Part shown: positions 1 to 8,859 of the stretch, one piece after another
Layout: the number at the start of each line of letters is the position of its first letter
Numbering within the stretch: the first letter of the stretch is position 1
Origin: CAXTSE01 sp035554115
GTDB taxonomy: Bacteria; Actinomycetota; Actinomycetes; Actinomycetales; Microbacteriaceae
Assembly (NCBI GenBank): GCA_035554115.1
Contig: DATMIW010000045.1
Coordinates: forward strand, 75,106-139,105
Direction: 5' to 3'
Length of the DNA stretch: 64,000 bases
Notes under the pieces: generated by a model
Database searches by the model: none
Seen by the model: only the letters and a program-made list of their open reading frames with translations
What the model was told of the DNA's origin: nothing
Program-made: the position numbers and the translations under genes

Positions 1-1289
1 ACCAGCAGGGCGCCAGCCACGAACAGCACCGTTCGGCCGACTTGGATAACAAAGGGCGTGCGGGTGTCGCCGAGCGAGTAGTAGGCGCGCTGCAGCAAGA
101 AGAGCACGCTGAACGGCACGAGCCCGAGCAGGAAGGCGAGAAGTACGCCGCCGATGCCGATGACCTCGCGCGGGGAGTTCGCGAAGACGGCGGCGAAGGG
201 CAGAGCCGCGGCGGCAAGGGCGACCGAAGCTCCTGTGACAAGCAGGCCGATGGTTCTCAGCGACGACGAGAGGTCGGCGCGCACCGCAGCGAGGTTGCCA
301 TCGCGGGCGTGGGCGCTCATTCGGGTGAAGTACGGGGTCGCGATCGACACGGCGATTATCGAATGCGGCAGCATGAAAATCAGCCAAGCGTTGCGCAGTA
401 CGGCGACCGAGGCATCCCCCGCTCCGGCGGTGAAGGCTACATTGCTCTGCACGATGCCGGCGAGTTGCGTGATGAGGATCATGCCGAAGGTCCAGCCGGC
501 GGCGCGGCCCGTGGCGCCGAGGCCGACGCCCTTCCAGCGGAAGTCGGGGCGGAATCCGAGGCCTGTGCGACGCCAGAAGGCGAGCAGGATGGCGGCCTGA
601 GACAGGACTCCCAAGGTCGCGCCCCCGCCCATCAGGGCTGTTTCGGCGGCGGTCCAGCTGGTGGGATCTCGGTGGGCAGGATCGGTGCCGAAGAAGGCCG
701 CAAAAGCCAGAAGGGATGCGATGACGATGACGTTGTTGAGGACCGGCGCCCACGTGAACGGCCCGAAGACGCCGCGAGCGTTGAGCACCTCACCCAGCAA
801 GCTGTAGATCGCATAGAAGAAGATCTGCGGCAGACAGTAGTAGGCAAAGGTCACCGCGAGAGTCACACCGGCGTCTCCGTCGAGAGCGCTGTTGTCGGAG
901 CCGAGCGTGTAGAGGCCGACGAGCAGCGGGGCGCAGAGAGTCGCAGCGAGCGTCACCAGAAGGAAGATGACGACACCGAGGGTGACCAGTTTGTTCACAA
1001 AGCGCTGGCCGCCGTCAGAGTGCAGTCCGGCTCGCACGATCTGCGGTACGAGCACGGCGCTCAGCAGACCACCCGCGATGATCGCGTAAATGTTGTTCGG
1101 CAGCTGGTTTGCGAGCGCGAAGGCGTTGGCTCCGGCGTTCTGGTTGCCGATCGTCCAGGCCAGCACGGCGGCACTCGCGAAACCGAGGATGCGGGAGACC
1201 ATGGTGCCGGCGGCGAGGACGGCACTGGCGCGCCGCATCCCGCCACCCGGCTGAGCCGGATCGACGGCGAGGTCAGGCGGCGTTGTCAT
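1..1289 (-). CDS. murJ: Lipid II flippase MurJ (partial, C-terminus off the left edge)
   Basis: Membrane protein that flips the lipid-linked peptidoglycan precursor lipid II across the cytoplasmic membrane. The reverse-strand frame stays open from ATG 1289 to base 1, giving about 429 residues. It reads as a chain of hydrophobic helices with MurJ/MviN hallmarks: an early SRILGF segment, then QLPNNIYAI and VLVPQIVRAG. MurJ proteins usually have 14 or more membrane segments and over 500 residues, so the C-terminal part lies outside the window. The start overlaps the last 17 bases of the upstream DUF6049 gene, so the two are probably translated as one operon. The neighbourhood matches the M. tuberculosis pcnA / Rv3909 / murJ order, where murJ lies near the origin. 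The family call is secure. Confidence 0.93.
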   Translation of the reverse strand, partial: MTTPPDLAVDPAQPGGGMRRASAVLAAGTMVSRILGFASAAVLAWTIGNQNAGANAFALANQLPNNIYAIIAGGLLSAVLVPQIVRAGLHSDGGQRFVNKLVTLGVVIFLLVTLAATLCAPLLVGLYTLGSDNSALDGDAGVTLAVTFAYYCLPQIFFYAIYSLLGEVLNARGVFGPFTWAPVLNNVIVIASLLAFAAFFGTDPAHRDPTSWTAAETALMGGGATLGVLSQAAILLAFWRRTGLGFRPDFRWKGVGLGATGRAAGWTFGMILITQLAGIVQSNVAFTAGAGDASVAVLRNAWLIFMLPHSIIAVSIATPYFTRMSAHARDGNLAAVRADLSSSLRTIGLLVTGASVALAAAALPFAAVFANSPREVIGIGGVLLAFLLGLVPFSVLFLLQRAYYSLGDTRTPFVIQVGRTVLFVAGALL

Positions 1290-3009
1290 CGGGGGTATCT
1301 GTGTGGTCAGGCGCGGCGTCACCAGGGGTTCCTCTCCGCCGCCGAAGAATGCGGCGCACCAGGCCGCCGCCAAAGACGAGGATCACAACGAGGCCGACAA
1401 TAAGCGTGCCGATCGACTCCCACCCGGCCTGCAAGATGACCTTGATCACGCGCGGGCTCCCGACCTCGGCACCCGTGGCCGAGGTGAGGGACATCCGGAC
1501 GTTCACGTCGCCGTTGGTGATCGACTGCACCGGAATGAGCACATTGTTTTGCGAATCCGGCGCGATCGTGATCGGCACAAGCGTATTTTGTACGTGCAAT
1601 TTCGGCCGGAGCGGGAATGCCGACACATATACGGTCACCTTGGTCTTCAAGGCATTGCTCACGGTCACGCGGATAGTCGAACTGTCGGACAGGACCAGCA
1701 GGTCGTTCCCGCGTTGAATCTGAACGGACCCGAGAATCTCGTTCGAGCGCGCAAGGAATGCGGAGGATGCCGCGGCCGAACCCTCCGCGCTGTGTTGCCA
1801 GCCGACTCCTAACAGCGCGAGAAAGGCCAGACGCCGTGGACCCGAGACGACCAGGGGGTCGGAGGCGATCGTCAAATAGCTCGTCTCTGCCCGGATCGCC
1901 GCGGACAGTTCAGACGCTCGAGCTGCGACCGCGTCGGCGACATCGCTTGTTTTTGCGAGGGTGGCGGCGGGGTGCGAGCCGGAAAGCAGCGATGCGAGGG
2001 TTGTGATGTGAATGGTGGGAAGGGTGCCGATCCCCGCCAGGACGCTCGGAAGACGGGAAGATGCCGTGGCCCATCCGCGGTCGAGGGTTGCGACCAGAGT
2101 GCTGCCGGGGGTGCGAGCCGCCGCGCTGCTCAAGGCAAGGTCGAGGACTGATTGCGTGGCCGCGGCATCGGCGTTCGACGCGGCCGTCGCAGCTCGAAGT
2201 GCCGTCGAGATGGCGTCATCGCTCACCAGAACGTCAATCCCACCCTCTCGAACCACCGCGCGATTCGAGTCGGAGACACTGGCCGAATCGAGGATCACCG
2301 AGGAGTAGCCGGATTCGACGAGAGCGGTGAGAGCTGCCGGCGAAGCGCCTCCGACACCCGGCCACGCAATTCCCTCAAGGGTGGCCGACCATTCGAGCAG
2401 CTCGGCGATCGTGGGCAGCGGCGGCGGGCCCGAGTCCGGTGTGTCTGTCGGCGTCGAGCTCGGGGTCGGATTCGCGGTTGCCGAACCGGTTGCGGTGGGC
2501 GTCGGGCTGGATGCCGGGCCGAAACGTGCCGGATCGATGGCGAACCCGAAATCCAGGGGCTCCAGAAGATCGAGCGCACCGGCCGAAGCTGCGGCGACAG
2601 GATCCGCGTCGGCGTACGCCAACATGAACACCTCGTTCGGCGCAGCACGCAATCGAGCAAGCCACGCAAGGGCAGACGCGGGAGCCGAGGTTCCCAAAAT
2701 GCGAATCGACGCCGGGATCATCGGGTCGAGACCGATTGTCGCGGAGGTCCCGACCACGGCGTTCAGCTCTCGCGTGAGCAGGCCTTCCGGGCCTGTGTAG
2801 GTCTCGAGGGTTTTGGCATCTAGCAGGCCGACCTTGTCAACGGGCACAGTGAACGGCACGACAACGGCCACCGAAACGGGCCCACTTTCGACGGCTGCAA
2901 ACCTCGGAACAGCCGCATCCGCCGCCACTGCCGGTGCGACGATGCCGATGAGCAGCGCGACGGCGCTGGCCGCTGCAGCCACGAAGCGGGGACGAGTCAC
3001 CCGCATCAC
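1273..3009 (-). CDS. DUF6049-family secreted, membrane-anchored protein
   Basis: 578 residues from GTG 3009, with an in-frame ATG at 3006 as an equally good start. A cleavable signal peptide (about residues 10-33) precedes a large extracytoplasmic region. Residues about 165-195 form a Ser/Thr/Pro-rich linker. One membrane helix lies near residues 535-555, followed by an Arg-rich cytoplasmic tail. This layout and the position directly upstream of murJ match the actinobacterial DUF6049 family (the Rv3909 position in mycobacteria). Its biochemical role is unknown; context suggests a partner in envelope assembly. It is transcribed divergently from pcnA, with 53 bases between the starts. Confidence 0.8.
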   Translation of the reverse strand: MMRVTRPRFVAAAASAVALLIGIVAPAVAADAAVPRFAAVESGPVSVAVVVPFTVPVDKVGLLDAKTLETYTGPEGLLTRELNAVVGTSATIGLDPMIPASIRILGTSAPASALAWLARLRAAPNEVFMLAYADADPVAAASAGALDLLEPLDFGFAIDPARFGPASSPTPTATGSATANPTPSSTPTDTPDSGPPPLPTIAELLEWSATLEGIAWPGVGGASPAALTALVESGYSSVILDSASVSDSNRAVVREGGIDVLVSDDAISTALRAATAASNADAAATQSVLDLALSSAAARTPGSTLVATLDRGWATASSRLPSVLAGIGTLPTIHITTLASLLSGSHPAATLAKTSDVADAVAARASELSAAIRAETSYLTIASDPLVVSGPRRLAFLALLGVGWQHSAEGSAAASSAFLARSNEILGSVQIQRGNDLLVLSDSSTIRVTVSNALKTKVTVYVSAFPLRPKLHVQNTLVPITIAPDSQNNVLIPVQSITNGDVNVRMSLTSATGAEVGSPRVIKVILQAGWESIGTLIVGLVVILVFGGGLVRRILRRRRGTPGDAAPDHTDTPDDNAA

Positions 3010-3062
3010 CGCACGCAGGGATTCGGGTCGGCCGACATGACGACGAGTTTAGGCTGTCAGCT

Positions 3063-4484
3063 ATGGAGAGCGTGGCGGCGGCCCTCGAACGTCTGCGCGG
3101 CCTCGCCGAAACCCCTGAAATTGCTGTGCTTGCCAGGACCTTCGCTGCTGCCGGCAGGGAGTTCGCCCTCGTGGGCGGTCCGGTGCGAGATGCGTTCCTG
3201 GGTCGCCCGGTTACCGACCTCGACTTCACGACGGACGCAGAACCGGCGGAAATTCTCGAGCTCGTCAAACCAATTGCCGATGCACATTGGGATATCGGCC
3301 GCGAGTTTGGCACCATCGGAGCTCGTCTCGGCAACGAGACAGTCGAGATCACCACCTACCGCGCCGATGCCTACGACGGCACCACGCGCAAGCCGGTCGT
3401 CGCGTTCGGCACGAGCCTTGATGACGACCTCGGACGCCGCGACTTCCGCATCAACGCGATGGCGCTGCGGCTGCCCGAATGCGTCCTCGTCGATCCGACG
3501 GGCGGAGTCGAAGACCTCCTCGCCGGGGTACTACGCACACCGGGGGCGCCCGAAACGTCGTTCGGCGACGACCCGCTGCGCATGATGCGGGGCGCACGTT
3601 TCGTGTCGCAGCTCGGATTCCGGCTCGACGACGAGGTGCTCGCGGCGGCACAGCGCATGGCCGGGTCGATCGAGATCGTTTCGCAGGAGCGGGTGGGGGC
3701 GGAACTGTCCAAGCTGCTCCTGGGGGAGCGACCCAGCGACGGCATCCGGGTCTTGGTCGACAGCGGGCTGGCCGAACATGTGCTGCCTGAGATCCCCGCT
3801 CTGCGACTTGAGATCGACGAACACGCGCATCACAAAGACGTTTACGAACACAGCCTCACCGCCCTCGATCGGGCGATCGTGCTCGAGGGCGAGCGGGGCC
3901 ACGAGCCTTCGCTGGTGCTGCGTCTCGCCGTGCTGCTGCACGACATCGGCAAGCCGGCGACCCGGAAGGTCGAGCGCGGCGGCGTCGTGACCTTCCACCA
4001 CCACGATGTGCTGGGCGCCAAGCTCGCGACCGCCCGGATGCGGGCGCTGCGCTTCGACAACCAGCTCATCAAGGCCGTGGCCGAGCTGATCCGACTGCAC
4101 CTGCGGTTCTTCGGTTACTCAGAAGGCGCCTGGTCGGACTCGGCGGTGCGGCGATATGTGCGAGACGCCGGGCCGGTGCTCGAGTGGCTGCACATTCTGT
4201 CGCGGGCCGACGTCACGACCCGCAATCAGCGCAAGGCGCGCACTCTGGCGACCGCATACGACGACTTGGAAGCCCGGATCGCGGCACTTGAAGCGCAAGA
4301 AGAGCTGGATGCGATCCGCCCCGACCTCGACGGCGAAGATATTATGCGCATCCTGGGCCTCAAGCCGGGCCGTGAGGTCGGCGAGGCGTACCGCTTCCTG
4401 ATGGAGCTGCGGCTCGATCACGGGGCGCTCGGAGTGGATGAGGCGACGAGGCGACTTCAGGAGTGGTGGGCGGCCCGCGGCTGA
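3063..4484 (+). CDS. pcnA: CCA tRNA nucleotidyltransferase
   Basis: Adds or repairs the 3'-terminal CCA of tRNAs using CTP and ATP. 473 residues. The class II nucleotidyltransferase core is visible: GGPVRD at about 38-43, the metal-binding Asp pair DLD at 52-54, RRDFRINAM at 125-133 and DPLRMMRGARF at 170-180. An HD phosphohydrolase-type domain follows, with LLHDIGKP around 291-298. This fusion is typical of actinobacterial CCA-adding enzymes, often misnamed poly(A) polymerase. ATG 3063 gives the natural N-terminus. It lies head to head with the DUF6049/murJ operon and 103 bases before rpsF. Confidence 0.95.
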   Translation: MESVAAALERLRGLAETPEIAVLARTFAAAGREFALVGGPVRDAFLGRPVTDLDFTTDAEPAEILELVKPIADAHWDIGREFGTIGARLGNETVEITTYRADAYDGTTRKPVVAFGTSLDDDLGRRDFRINAMALRLPECVLVDPTGGVEDLLAGVLRTPGAPETSFGDDPLRMMRGARFVSQLGFRLDDEVLAAAQRMAGSIEIVSQERVGAELSKLLLGERPSDGIRVLVDSGLAEHVLPEIPALRLEIDEHAHHKDVYEHSLTALDRAIVLEGERGHEPSLVLRLAVLLHDIGKPATRKVERGGVVTFHHHDVLGAKLATARMRALRFDNQLIKAVAELIRLHLRFFGYSEGAWSDSAVRRYVRDAGPVLEWLHILSRADVTTRNQRKARTLATAYDDLEARIAALEAQEELDAIRPDLDGEDIMRILGLKPGREVGEAYRFLMELRLDHGALGVDEATRRLQEWWAARG

Positions 4485-4510
4485 GCTACACTCGACAGGT
4501 TGCCCACCCG

Positions 4511-4561
4511 GCTTGCCGGCAAGCACACGTCAATGCCCTCCTGCTGCAGATCGTCTGCAGC
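4511..4561 (+). promoter_or_regulatory. rpsF leader with two hairpins
   Basis: The 103-base pcnA-rpsF gap contains a perfect 14-base palindrome (GCTTGCCGGCAAGC, 4511-4524). A hairpin follows with arms GCTGCAG (4543-4549) and CTGCAGC (4555-4561) around a five-base loop. The strong Shine-Dalgarno GAGGAGG lies just downstream. Bacterial rpsF leaders often carry an RNA motif bound by the S6:S18 complex for autoregulation. These hairpins are a candidate for that, but I could not match the published consensus. Confidence 0.4.
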
Positions 4562-4587
4562 CGTTCTAGACCAGAGGAGGTGGGTGA

Positions 4588-5106
4588 ATGACGCACGAGT
4601 ATGAACTGATGGTGATCCTCGATCCAGAGATCGATGAGCGCACCGTCGCACCTAGCTTGGATAAGTTCCTGAATGTCATCCGCAACGATGGCGGGTCCAT
4701 CGAAAAGGTGGACATCTGGGGCCGTCGCCGGCTGGCTTATGAAATCCAGAAGAAGACCGAAGGCATCTACGCCGTCGTGAACTTCACCGCGAAGTCCGAA
4801 TCGACTGTTGAGCTCGACCGCCAGCTGAAGCTGTCGGAAGCCGTTCTGCGCACCAAGGTGTTGCGGTCGGAAGAGGCCGTGGCCCGCGCCATCTCGGTTC
4901 GCGCCGACGATGCCAAGCGTGCCGAGCGCAAGGCTGCTGCGATCGCCAAGAAGCCGAAGGTTGAGGCTCCTGCCGCGACTCCGGCTGCTGAAGCGCCCGC
5001 GAAGCCCGCAGCAGAGAAGCCGGTTGCCGAGAAGGCACCTGCCGCCTCGAAGCCGGCTGCAAAGCCTGCCGCCGAAGCGCCCGCGACCGACACGGCTGCC
5101 GAGTAG
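4588..5106 (+). CDS. rpsF: 30S ribosomal protein S6 with a long Ala/Lys/Pro tail
   Basis: First gene of the rpsF-ssb-rpsR-rplI operon. S6 binds S18 on the platform of the small subunit. Residues 1 to about 95 are the canonical S6 fold, beginning MTHEYELMVILDPE. About 75 further residues form a low-complexity tail of alternating Ala, Pro, Lys and Glu. Typical S6 is 95-135 residues, so 172 is long. ATG 4588 is preceded by a GAGGAGG ribosome binding site. ssb starts four bases after the stop codon. Confidence 0.96.
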   Translation: MTHEYELMVILDPEIDERTVAPSLDKFLNVIRNDGGSIEKVDIWGRRRLAYEIQKKTEGIYAVVNFTAKSESTVELDRQLKLSEAVLRTKVLRSEEAVARAISVRADDAKRAERKAAAIAKKPKVEAPAATPAAEAPAKPAAEKPVAEKAPAASKPAAKPAAEAPATDTAAE

Positions 5107-5109
5107 CTC

Positions 5110-5622
5110 ATGGCCGGCGAGACGATCATCACGGTGGTGGGCAACCTCACCGCGGACCCCGAGCTGCGTTATACGCAGGGTGGGCTGGCCGTCGCGAACT
5201 TCACGATCGCGTCGACGCCCCGAACGTTCGATCGCCAGGCCAATGACTGGAAGGACGGCGAGGCCCTGTTCCTCCGCGCGTCCTGCTGGCGTGAGTTCGC
5301 CGAGCACGTTGCTGGATCGCTGACGAAGGGTGCCCGTGTCGTTGCGACAGGTCGCCTGAAGCAGCGTTCCTACGAGACGAAAGAGGGCGAAAAGCGCACC
5401 TCGATCGAGCTCGAGATCGACGAAATCGGCCCCTCGCTGCGCTATGCGACAGCACAGGTGACCCGGGCATCCGGGGGAGCCGGTGGCGGACGCCCGCAGG
5501 CTGGCGCCGTCTCCGGGGGTCAGCCCTCGGCCGACGAGCCCTGGGCCGCGAGTGCACCGGCAACCGGTGGCGCCGACGTATGGAACACGCCCGGCAGCTA
5601 CAACGACGAGACCCCGTTCTAA
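5110..5622 (+). CDS. ssb: Single-stranded DNA-binding protein
   Basis: Coats single-stranded DNA during replication, repair and recombination. 170 residues: an OB-fold from about 1 to 110 (start MAGETIITVVGNLT), a Gly/Ala/Pro-rich flexible linker, and an acidic C-terminal tip ending NDETPF. That tip is the conserved docking peptide for partner proteins. It sits between rpsF and rpsR, the standard bacterial arrangement that couples ssb to S6 and S18 synthesis. Confidence 0.97.
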   Translation: MAGETIITVVGNLTADPELRYTQGGLAVANFTIASTPRTFDRQANDWKDGEALFLRASCWREFAEHVAGSLTKGARVVATGRLKQRSYETKEGEKRTSIELEIDEIGPSLRYATAQVTRASGGAGGGRPQAGAVSGGQPSADEPWAASAPATGGADVWNTPGSYNDETPF

Positions 5623-5659
5623 CGCCTCGGCGTTAGACGACAAGAACAAGGAATAGATC

Positions 5660-5926
5660 ATGGCTGGAAAGAGCACCGGCGGCGGAGATCGCCGCAAGCG
5701 CGTGGGCGCAAAGGGTGGCAAAAACGCCGCACCGGCGAAGTCCATCCGCGTGGGCATCATCGATTACAAAGATGTCGCCACACTTCGCAAGTTCATCTCG
5801 GAGCGTGGAAAGATCCGCGCCCGTCGTATCACCGGCGTCTCGGTGCAGGAGCAGCGGCTCATCGCACGCGCAGTCAAGAACGCGCGTGAAATGGCCCTCC
5901 TCCCGTACGCGGGCTCGGGCCGGTAG
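5660..5926 (+). CDS. rpsR: 30S ribosomal protein S18
   Basis: 88 residues with a basic N-terminal extension, then the S18 core (IDYKDVATLRKFISERGKI) and RRITGVSVQEQ. It pairs with S6 in the small-subunit platform. It lies 37 bases after ssb and 11 bases before rplI in the same operon. It has no cysteine residues. Confidence 0.97.
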   Translation: MAGKSTGGGDRRKRVGAKGGKNAAPAKSIRVGIIDYKDVATLRKFISERGKIRARRITGVSVQEQRLIARAVKNAREMALLPYAGSGR

Positions 5927-5937
5927 GGGGCAGGGAT

Positions 5938-6390
5938 ATGTCGAAACTCATCCTGACCTCTGAGGTCACAGGTCTCGGCTCAGCCGGCGACGTCGTCGAG
6001 GTCAAGAACGGGTTCGCCCGCAACTACCTCATCCCGCAGGGCTTTGCCGTGCAGTGGAGCCGCGGTGGCGAGAAGCAGATCACCCAGATCAAGGCAAGCC
6101 GTGCGGCGCGCGAACTGGCAACGCTCGAAGAGGCTCAGGCCCTCAAGGCCACCCTCGAGTCGGCACCGGTCACGCTGTCGGTCAAGGCTGGCCGTGAAGG
6201 CCGCCTGTTCGGCTCGGTCAAGACCGCCGACATCGCGAAGGCTGTTTCGGATGCCGGGCTCGGCTCCATCGACAAGCGCTCGATCGAGCTCAGCTCGCCC
6301 ATCAAGGGCCTGGGCGAGTACGACGCGACAGTTCGCCTGCGCGAAGATGTCGTCGCCTCGCTGACGATCACCGTGGTGGCCGCAAAATAG
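5938..6390 (+). CDS. rplI: 50S ribosomal protein L9
   Basis: 150 residues, the usual length. The N-terminal domain carries GLGSAGDVVEVKNGFARNYL, the L9 signature. A long connecting helix and a C-terminal RNA-binding domain follow. It is the last gene of the rpsF operon and is followed within 15 bases by a strong hairpin terminator. Confidence 0.97.
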   Translation: MSKLILTSEVTGLGSAGDVVEVKNGFARNYLIPQGFAVQWSRGGEKQITQIKASRAARELATLEEAQALKATLESAPVTLSVKAGREGRLFGSVKTADIAKAVSDAGLGSIDKRSIELSSPIKGLGEYDATVRLREDVVASLTITVVAAK

Positions 6391-6402
6391 TCTCCACACC
6401 CT

Positions 6403-6435
6403 CGAACGGCGCATCCAATTCGGGTGCGCCGTTCG
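6403..6435 (+). terminator. Intrinsic terminator after rplI
   Basis: Perfect 11-bp inverted repeat, CGAACGGCGCA (6403-6413) and TGCGCCGTTCG (6425-6435), around an 11-base loop. The T-containing stretch TTATTTGTC follows. It separates the ribosomal operon from the dnaB region. Confidence 0.85.
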
Positions 6436-6450
6436 TTATTTGTCAAGCGA

Positions 6451-6649
6451 TTCGTCCACAGGGGCGAAAGAAACTTCTCAACGTTCAAGCGCAACTCTAA
6501 ACATGTTTCTACACACAAGGTGTTGACACTAAAAAGCCTGGTCAGCAGGCATGTTGTGGCGAAAATGACCTACTTCTCCACAGGTCTTTCCACACCTTCT
6601 TCACACAGCTTCCGGCGTTTCCCGCCGGTTATGCACATGGCTGTCCACA
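6451..6649 (+). promoter_or_regulatory. Cluster of DnaA-box-like 9-mers upstream of dnaB
   Basis: The 385-base gap between rplI and dnaB has no gene after the terminator. It holds repeated nnnTCCACA-type 9-mers on the plus strand: TCGTCCACA (6452-6460), TTCTCCACA (6574-6582), CTTTCCACA (6586-6594), TTATGCACA (6629-6637) and CTGTCCACA (6641-6649). Four of these match TTATCCACA or TTGTCCACA at 8 of 9 bases and one at 7 of 9. A TTGACA hexamer lies at 6523-6528. This could be a DnaA-controlled dnaB promoter, a DnaA titration site or part of an origin; the first is my preferred reading. Confidence 0.5.
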
Positions 6650-6775
6650 GGGGGTGTTGTTGAGGAGGACAGGCGGTCGTAGCGTCGGACCGCGAGCCAC
6701 ACCGGACCACCGGATCCGTGTCGCACCGCCACATGTCGGACCCCCCACGTACGGTCTCCCCAGGAGGAAAACTTC

Positions 6776-8152
6776 ATGTCGATCGCCCACCTGGGACTTG
6801 CGGGCGATGCGCGACCCCCGGCCGAATCGTGGCAGGGAGAACGCACCCCGCCCCACGACCTTTTGGCCGAGCAGAGCACCCTCGGGGGAATGCTGCTCAG
6901 CAAAGATGCCGTGGCCGACGTCATCGAAACCGTGCGCGGAGTCGATTTCTACATCCCCAAGCACGAAGTCGTTTACGAGGCGATCCTCTCGCTCTATGCG
7001 CAGGGGGAGCCGACCGACGTCATCGCCGTCACTGACGAGCTGACCAAGACAGCTCTTTTGCAGCGCGGAGGCGGGGCTGAATACCTCCACACGCTCACGG
7101 GTCTTGTGCCGACGGCAGCCAACGCCGGGTATTACGCCTCGATCGTTGCCGAGAAGGCCGTTTTGCGCCGCCTCGTCGAAGCGGGCACCCGCATCGTGCA
7201 GATGGGCTACGCGAGCGAAGGTGAGGTCGTCGACCTCGTCAACAACGCCCAGGCCGAGATCTACGGGGTCACCGGCGGCGTCGAGAGCGAAGACTATGTG
7301 CCGCTCGCTGAGGCCATCGGCGTTGCTGTCGACGAAATGGAGTTGGCAAGCGGGCGCGATGGCGAAATGTCGGGAGTGCCCACGGGATTCGCCGAACTCG
7401 ACGAGCTGACCAACGGCCTCCATGGCGGCCAGCTGATCATCGTCGCCGCGCGACCCGGTCTGGGTAAATCAACTCTCGCGCTCGACTTTGCGCGCTCGGC
7501 GAGCATCAAGCACGACAAGCCGTCGATCTTCTTCTCGCTGGAAATGGGGCGCAGCGAAATCGCGATGCGCCTGCTGGCTGCGGAGGCATCCATTCCCATG
7601 CACGTGCTGCGCAAGGGGAACATGGAGCAGCGCGATTGGGACAAGCTCGCCAATGTGCGGGGTGACATTGCCGACGCACCGCTCTACATCGACGACAGTC
7701 CGAATATGACTCTTGTCGAGATCCGGGCCAAATGCCGCCGGCTCAGTCAGCGGGTCGGGCTCAAGATGGTCGTTATCGATTACCTGCAGCTCATGACATC
7801 TGGCAAGAAGGTTGAATCTCGCCAGCAGGAGGTCAGCGAGTTTTCCCGGGCGCTCAAGCTGCTCTCCAAAGAGCTCAACGTTCCCGTAGTCGCACTGTCG
7901 CAGCTCAACCGTGGTCCCGAGCAGCGCGCCGACAAGAAGCCCGCCCTGTCCGATCTGCGTGAATCCGGTTCGCTTGAGCAGGACGCCGACATCGTGCTGC
8001 TGCTCCACCGCGAAGATGCCTATGAACGCGACCATCCGCGGGCGGGAGAAGCCGACCTCATCGTGGCCAAGCATCGCAACGGCCGCACCGAAACCATCCC
8101 TGTCTCGTTCCAGGGCATGTACTCGCGCTTCGGCGATATGGCACGGGTGTAG
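6776..8152 (+). CDS. dnaB: Replicative DNA helicase DnaB
   Basis: Hexameric 5'-3' helicase of the replication fork. 458 residues: an N-terminal primase-interaction domain (about 25-130), a linker, and a RecA-like ATPase with Walker A ARPGLGKST at about 225-233. Walker B appears as VVIDYLQLM and the arginine-finger region as SDLRESGSLEQDAD. The protein is collinear with ordinary DnaB, so no intein is present, although actinobacterial dnaB is a frequent intein host. An AGGAGG ribosome binding site precedes ATG 6776. Confidence 0.97.
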   Translation: MSIAHLGLAGDARPPAESWQGERTPPHDLLAEQSTLGGMLLSKDAVADVIETVRGVDFYIPKHEVVYEAILSLYAQGEPTDVIAVTDELTKTALLQRGGGAEYLHTLTGLVPTAANAGYYASIVAEKAVLRRLVEAGTRIVQMGYASEGEVVDLVNNAQAEIYGVTGGVESEDYVPLAEAIGVAVDEMELASGRDGEMSGVPTGFAELDELTNGLHGGQLIIVAARPGLGKSTLALDFARSASIKHDKPSIFFSLEMGRSEIAMRLLAAEASIPMHVLRKGNMEQRDWDKLANVRGDIADAPLYIDDSPNMTLVEIRAKCRRLSQRVGLKMVVIDYLQLMTSGKKVESRQQEVSEFSRALKLLSKELNVPVVALSQLNRGPEQRADKKPALSDLRESGSLEQDADIVLLLHREDAYERDHPRAGEADLIVAKHRNGRTETIPVSFQGMYSRFGDMARV

Positions 8153-8217
8153 TTCCTTCATGCGAGACCGTTCCTGCGGCGCACGGGCGCTCAGGATCTG
8201 ACTCGTAGACTGATGCC

Positions 8218-8859
8218 ATGCGCCGACGTTCGTGGATCCTGCCGGGCAGTCGTGCCCTGCTGAGCATCGCACTCGGTCTGCTCATCACCTTCAACTCCAA
8301 CCACTCCCCGTCGCTTGGGCTCACCGCGTTTGGCATCTTCGCGATTCTCACCGGTCTCGTCATCGTCGGGTTTGCAGCCTTTACGACTATCACCGCCACC
8401 GCACGGGTGCCGTTCATCGCGCAGGGGGTTGTGACTCTCGCCGCCGGTATCGCTGCGGCAACCGTCCCGAACGGTGGCGTGCGCTATCTGGTGCTCGTGC
8501 TGAGCGGCTGGGCGATTATTGCGGGAGTGCTGGAGCTCGTGTCTGGCGTCCGCTCGCGGGGAACGGCGCCGGGTGCGCGGGACTGGACGATCGTCGGGGC
8601 GCTGACCGTGATCCTGGGCATCATCGTGCTCGTTGTGCCCCCCGATTTCGTTCTGAACTTCGAAGGAGAAAAGAACGTGGCCGGCACGCTGAGTTCGTCA
8701 ATTGTGATCGTGGGGCTGCTCGGCTTCTGGGCCGTCATCACCGGAGTGTTGCAGGCAATCGCCGCAGCGACGCCGACCGCCGCACGCCCGGCTGGCATTC
8801 CTCCGACCGGCACAGGCTCGTCGACCGATGCGTCAACACCCGCCGGATCGGCACGCTGA
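8218..8859 (+). CDS. Multi-spanning membrane protein (HdeD/DUF308-like)
   Basis: 213 residues with about six hydrophobic helices and a short Thr/Ser/Pro-rich tail. The paired-helix pattern and frequent Gly resemble the HdeD/DUF308 family of small membrane proteins, whose function is unclear. Its stop codon overlaps the start of the next small membrane-protein gene (TGATG), suggesting translational coupling. No catalytic motif is visible. Confidence 0.6.
   Translation: MRRRSWILPGSRALLSIALGLLITFNSNHSPSLGLTAFGIFAILTGLVIVGFAAFTTITATARVPFIAQGVVTLAAGIAAATVPNGGVRYLVLVLSGWAIIAGVLELVSGVRSRGTAPGARDWTIVGALTVILGIIVLVVPPDFVLNFEGEKNVAGTLSSSIVIVGLLGFWAVITGVLQAIAAATPTAARPAGIPPTGTGSSTDASTPAGSAR

Noticed and set aside
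42..1403. 453-codon plus-strand open frame at the left end
   Set aside because: The minus strand here reads as MurJ without a stop; the plus-strand product is low-complexity.
4486..5760. 424-codon open frame antisense to rpsF-ssb
   Set aside because: Overlaps three well-identified genes on the other strand and shows no recognisable domain.
6776..8152. Intein in DnaB
   Set aside because: The protein is 458 residues and collinear with ordinary DnaB.
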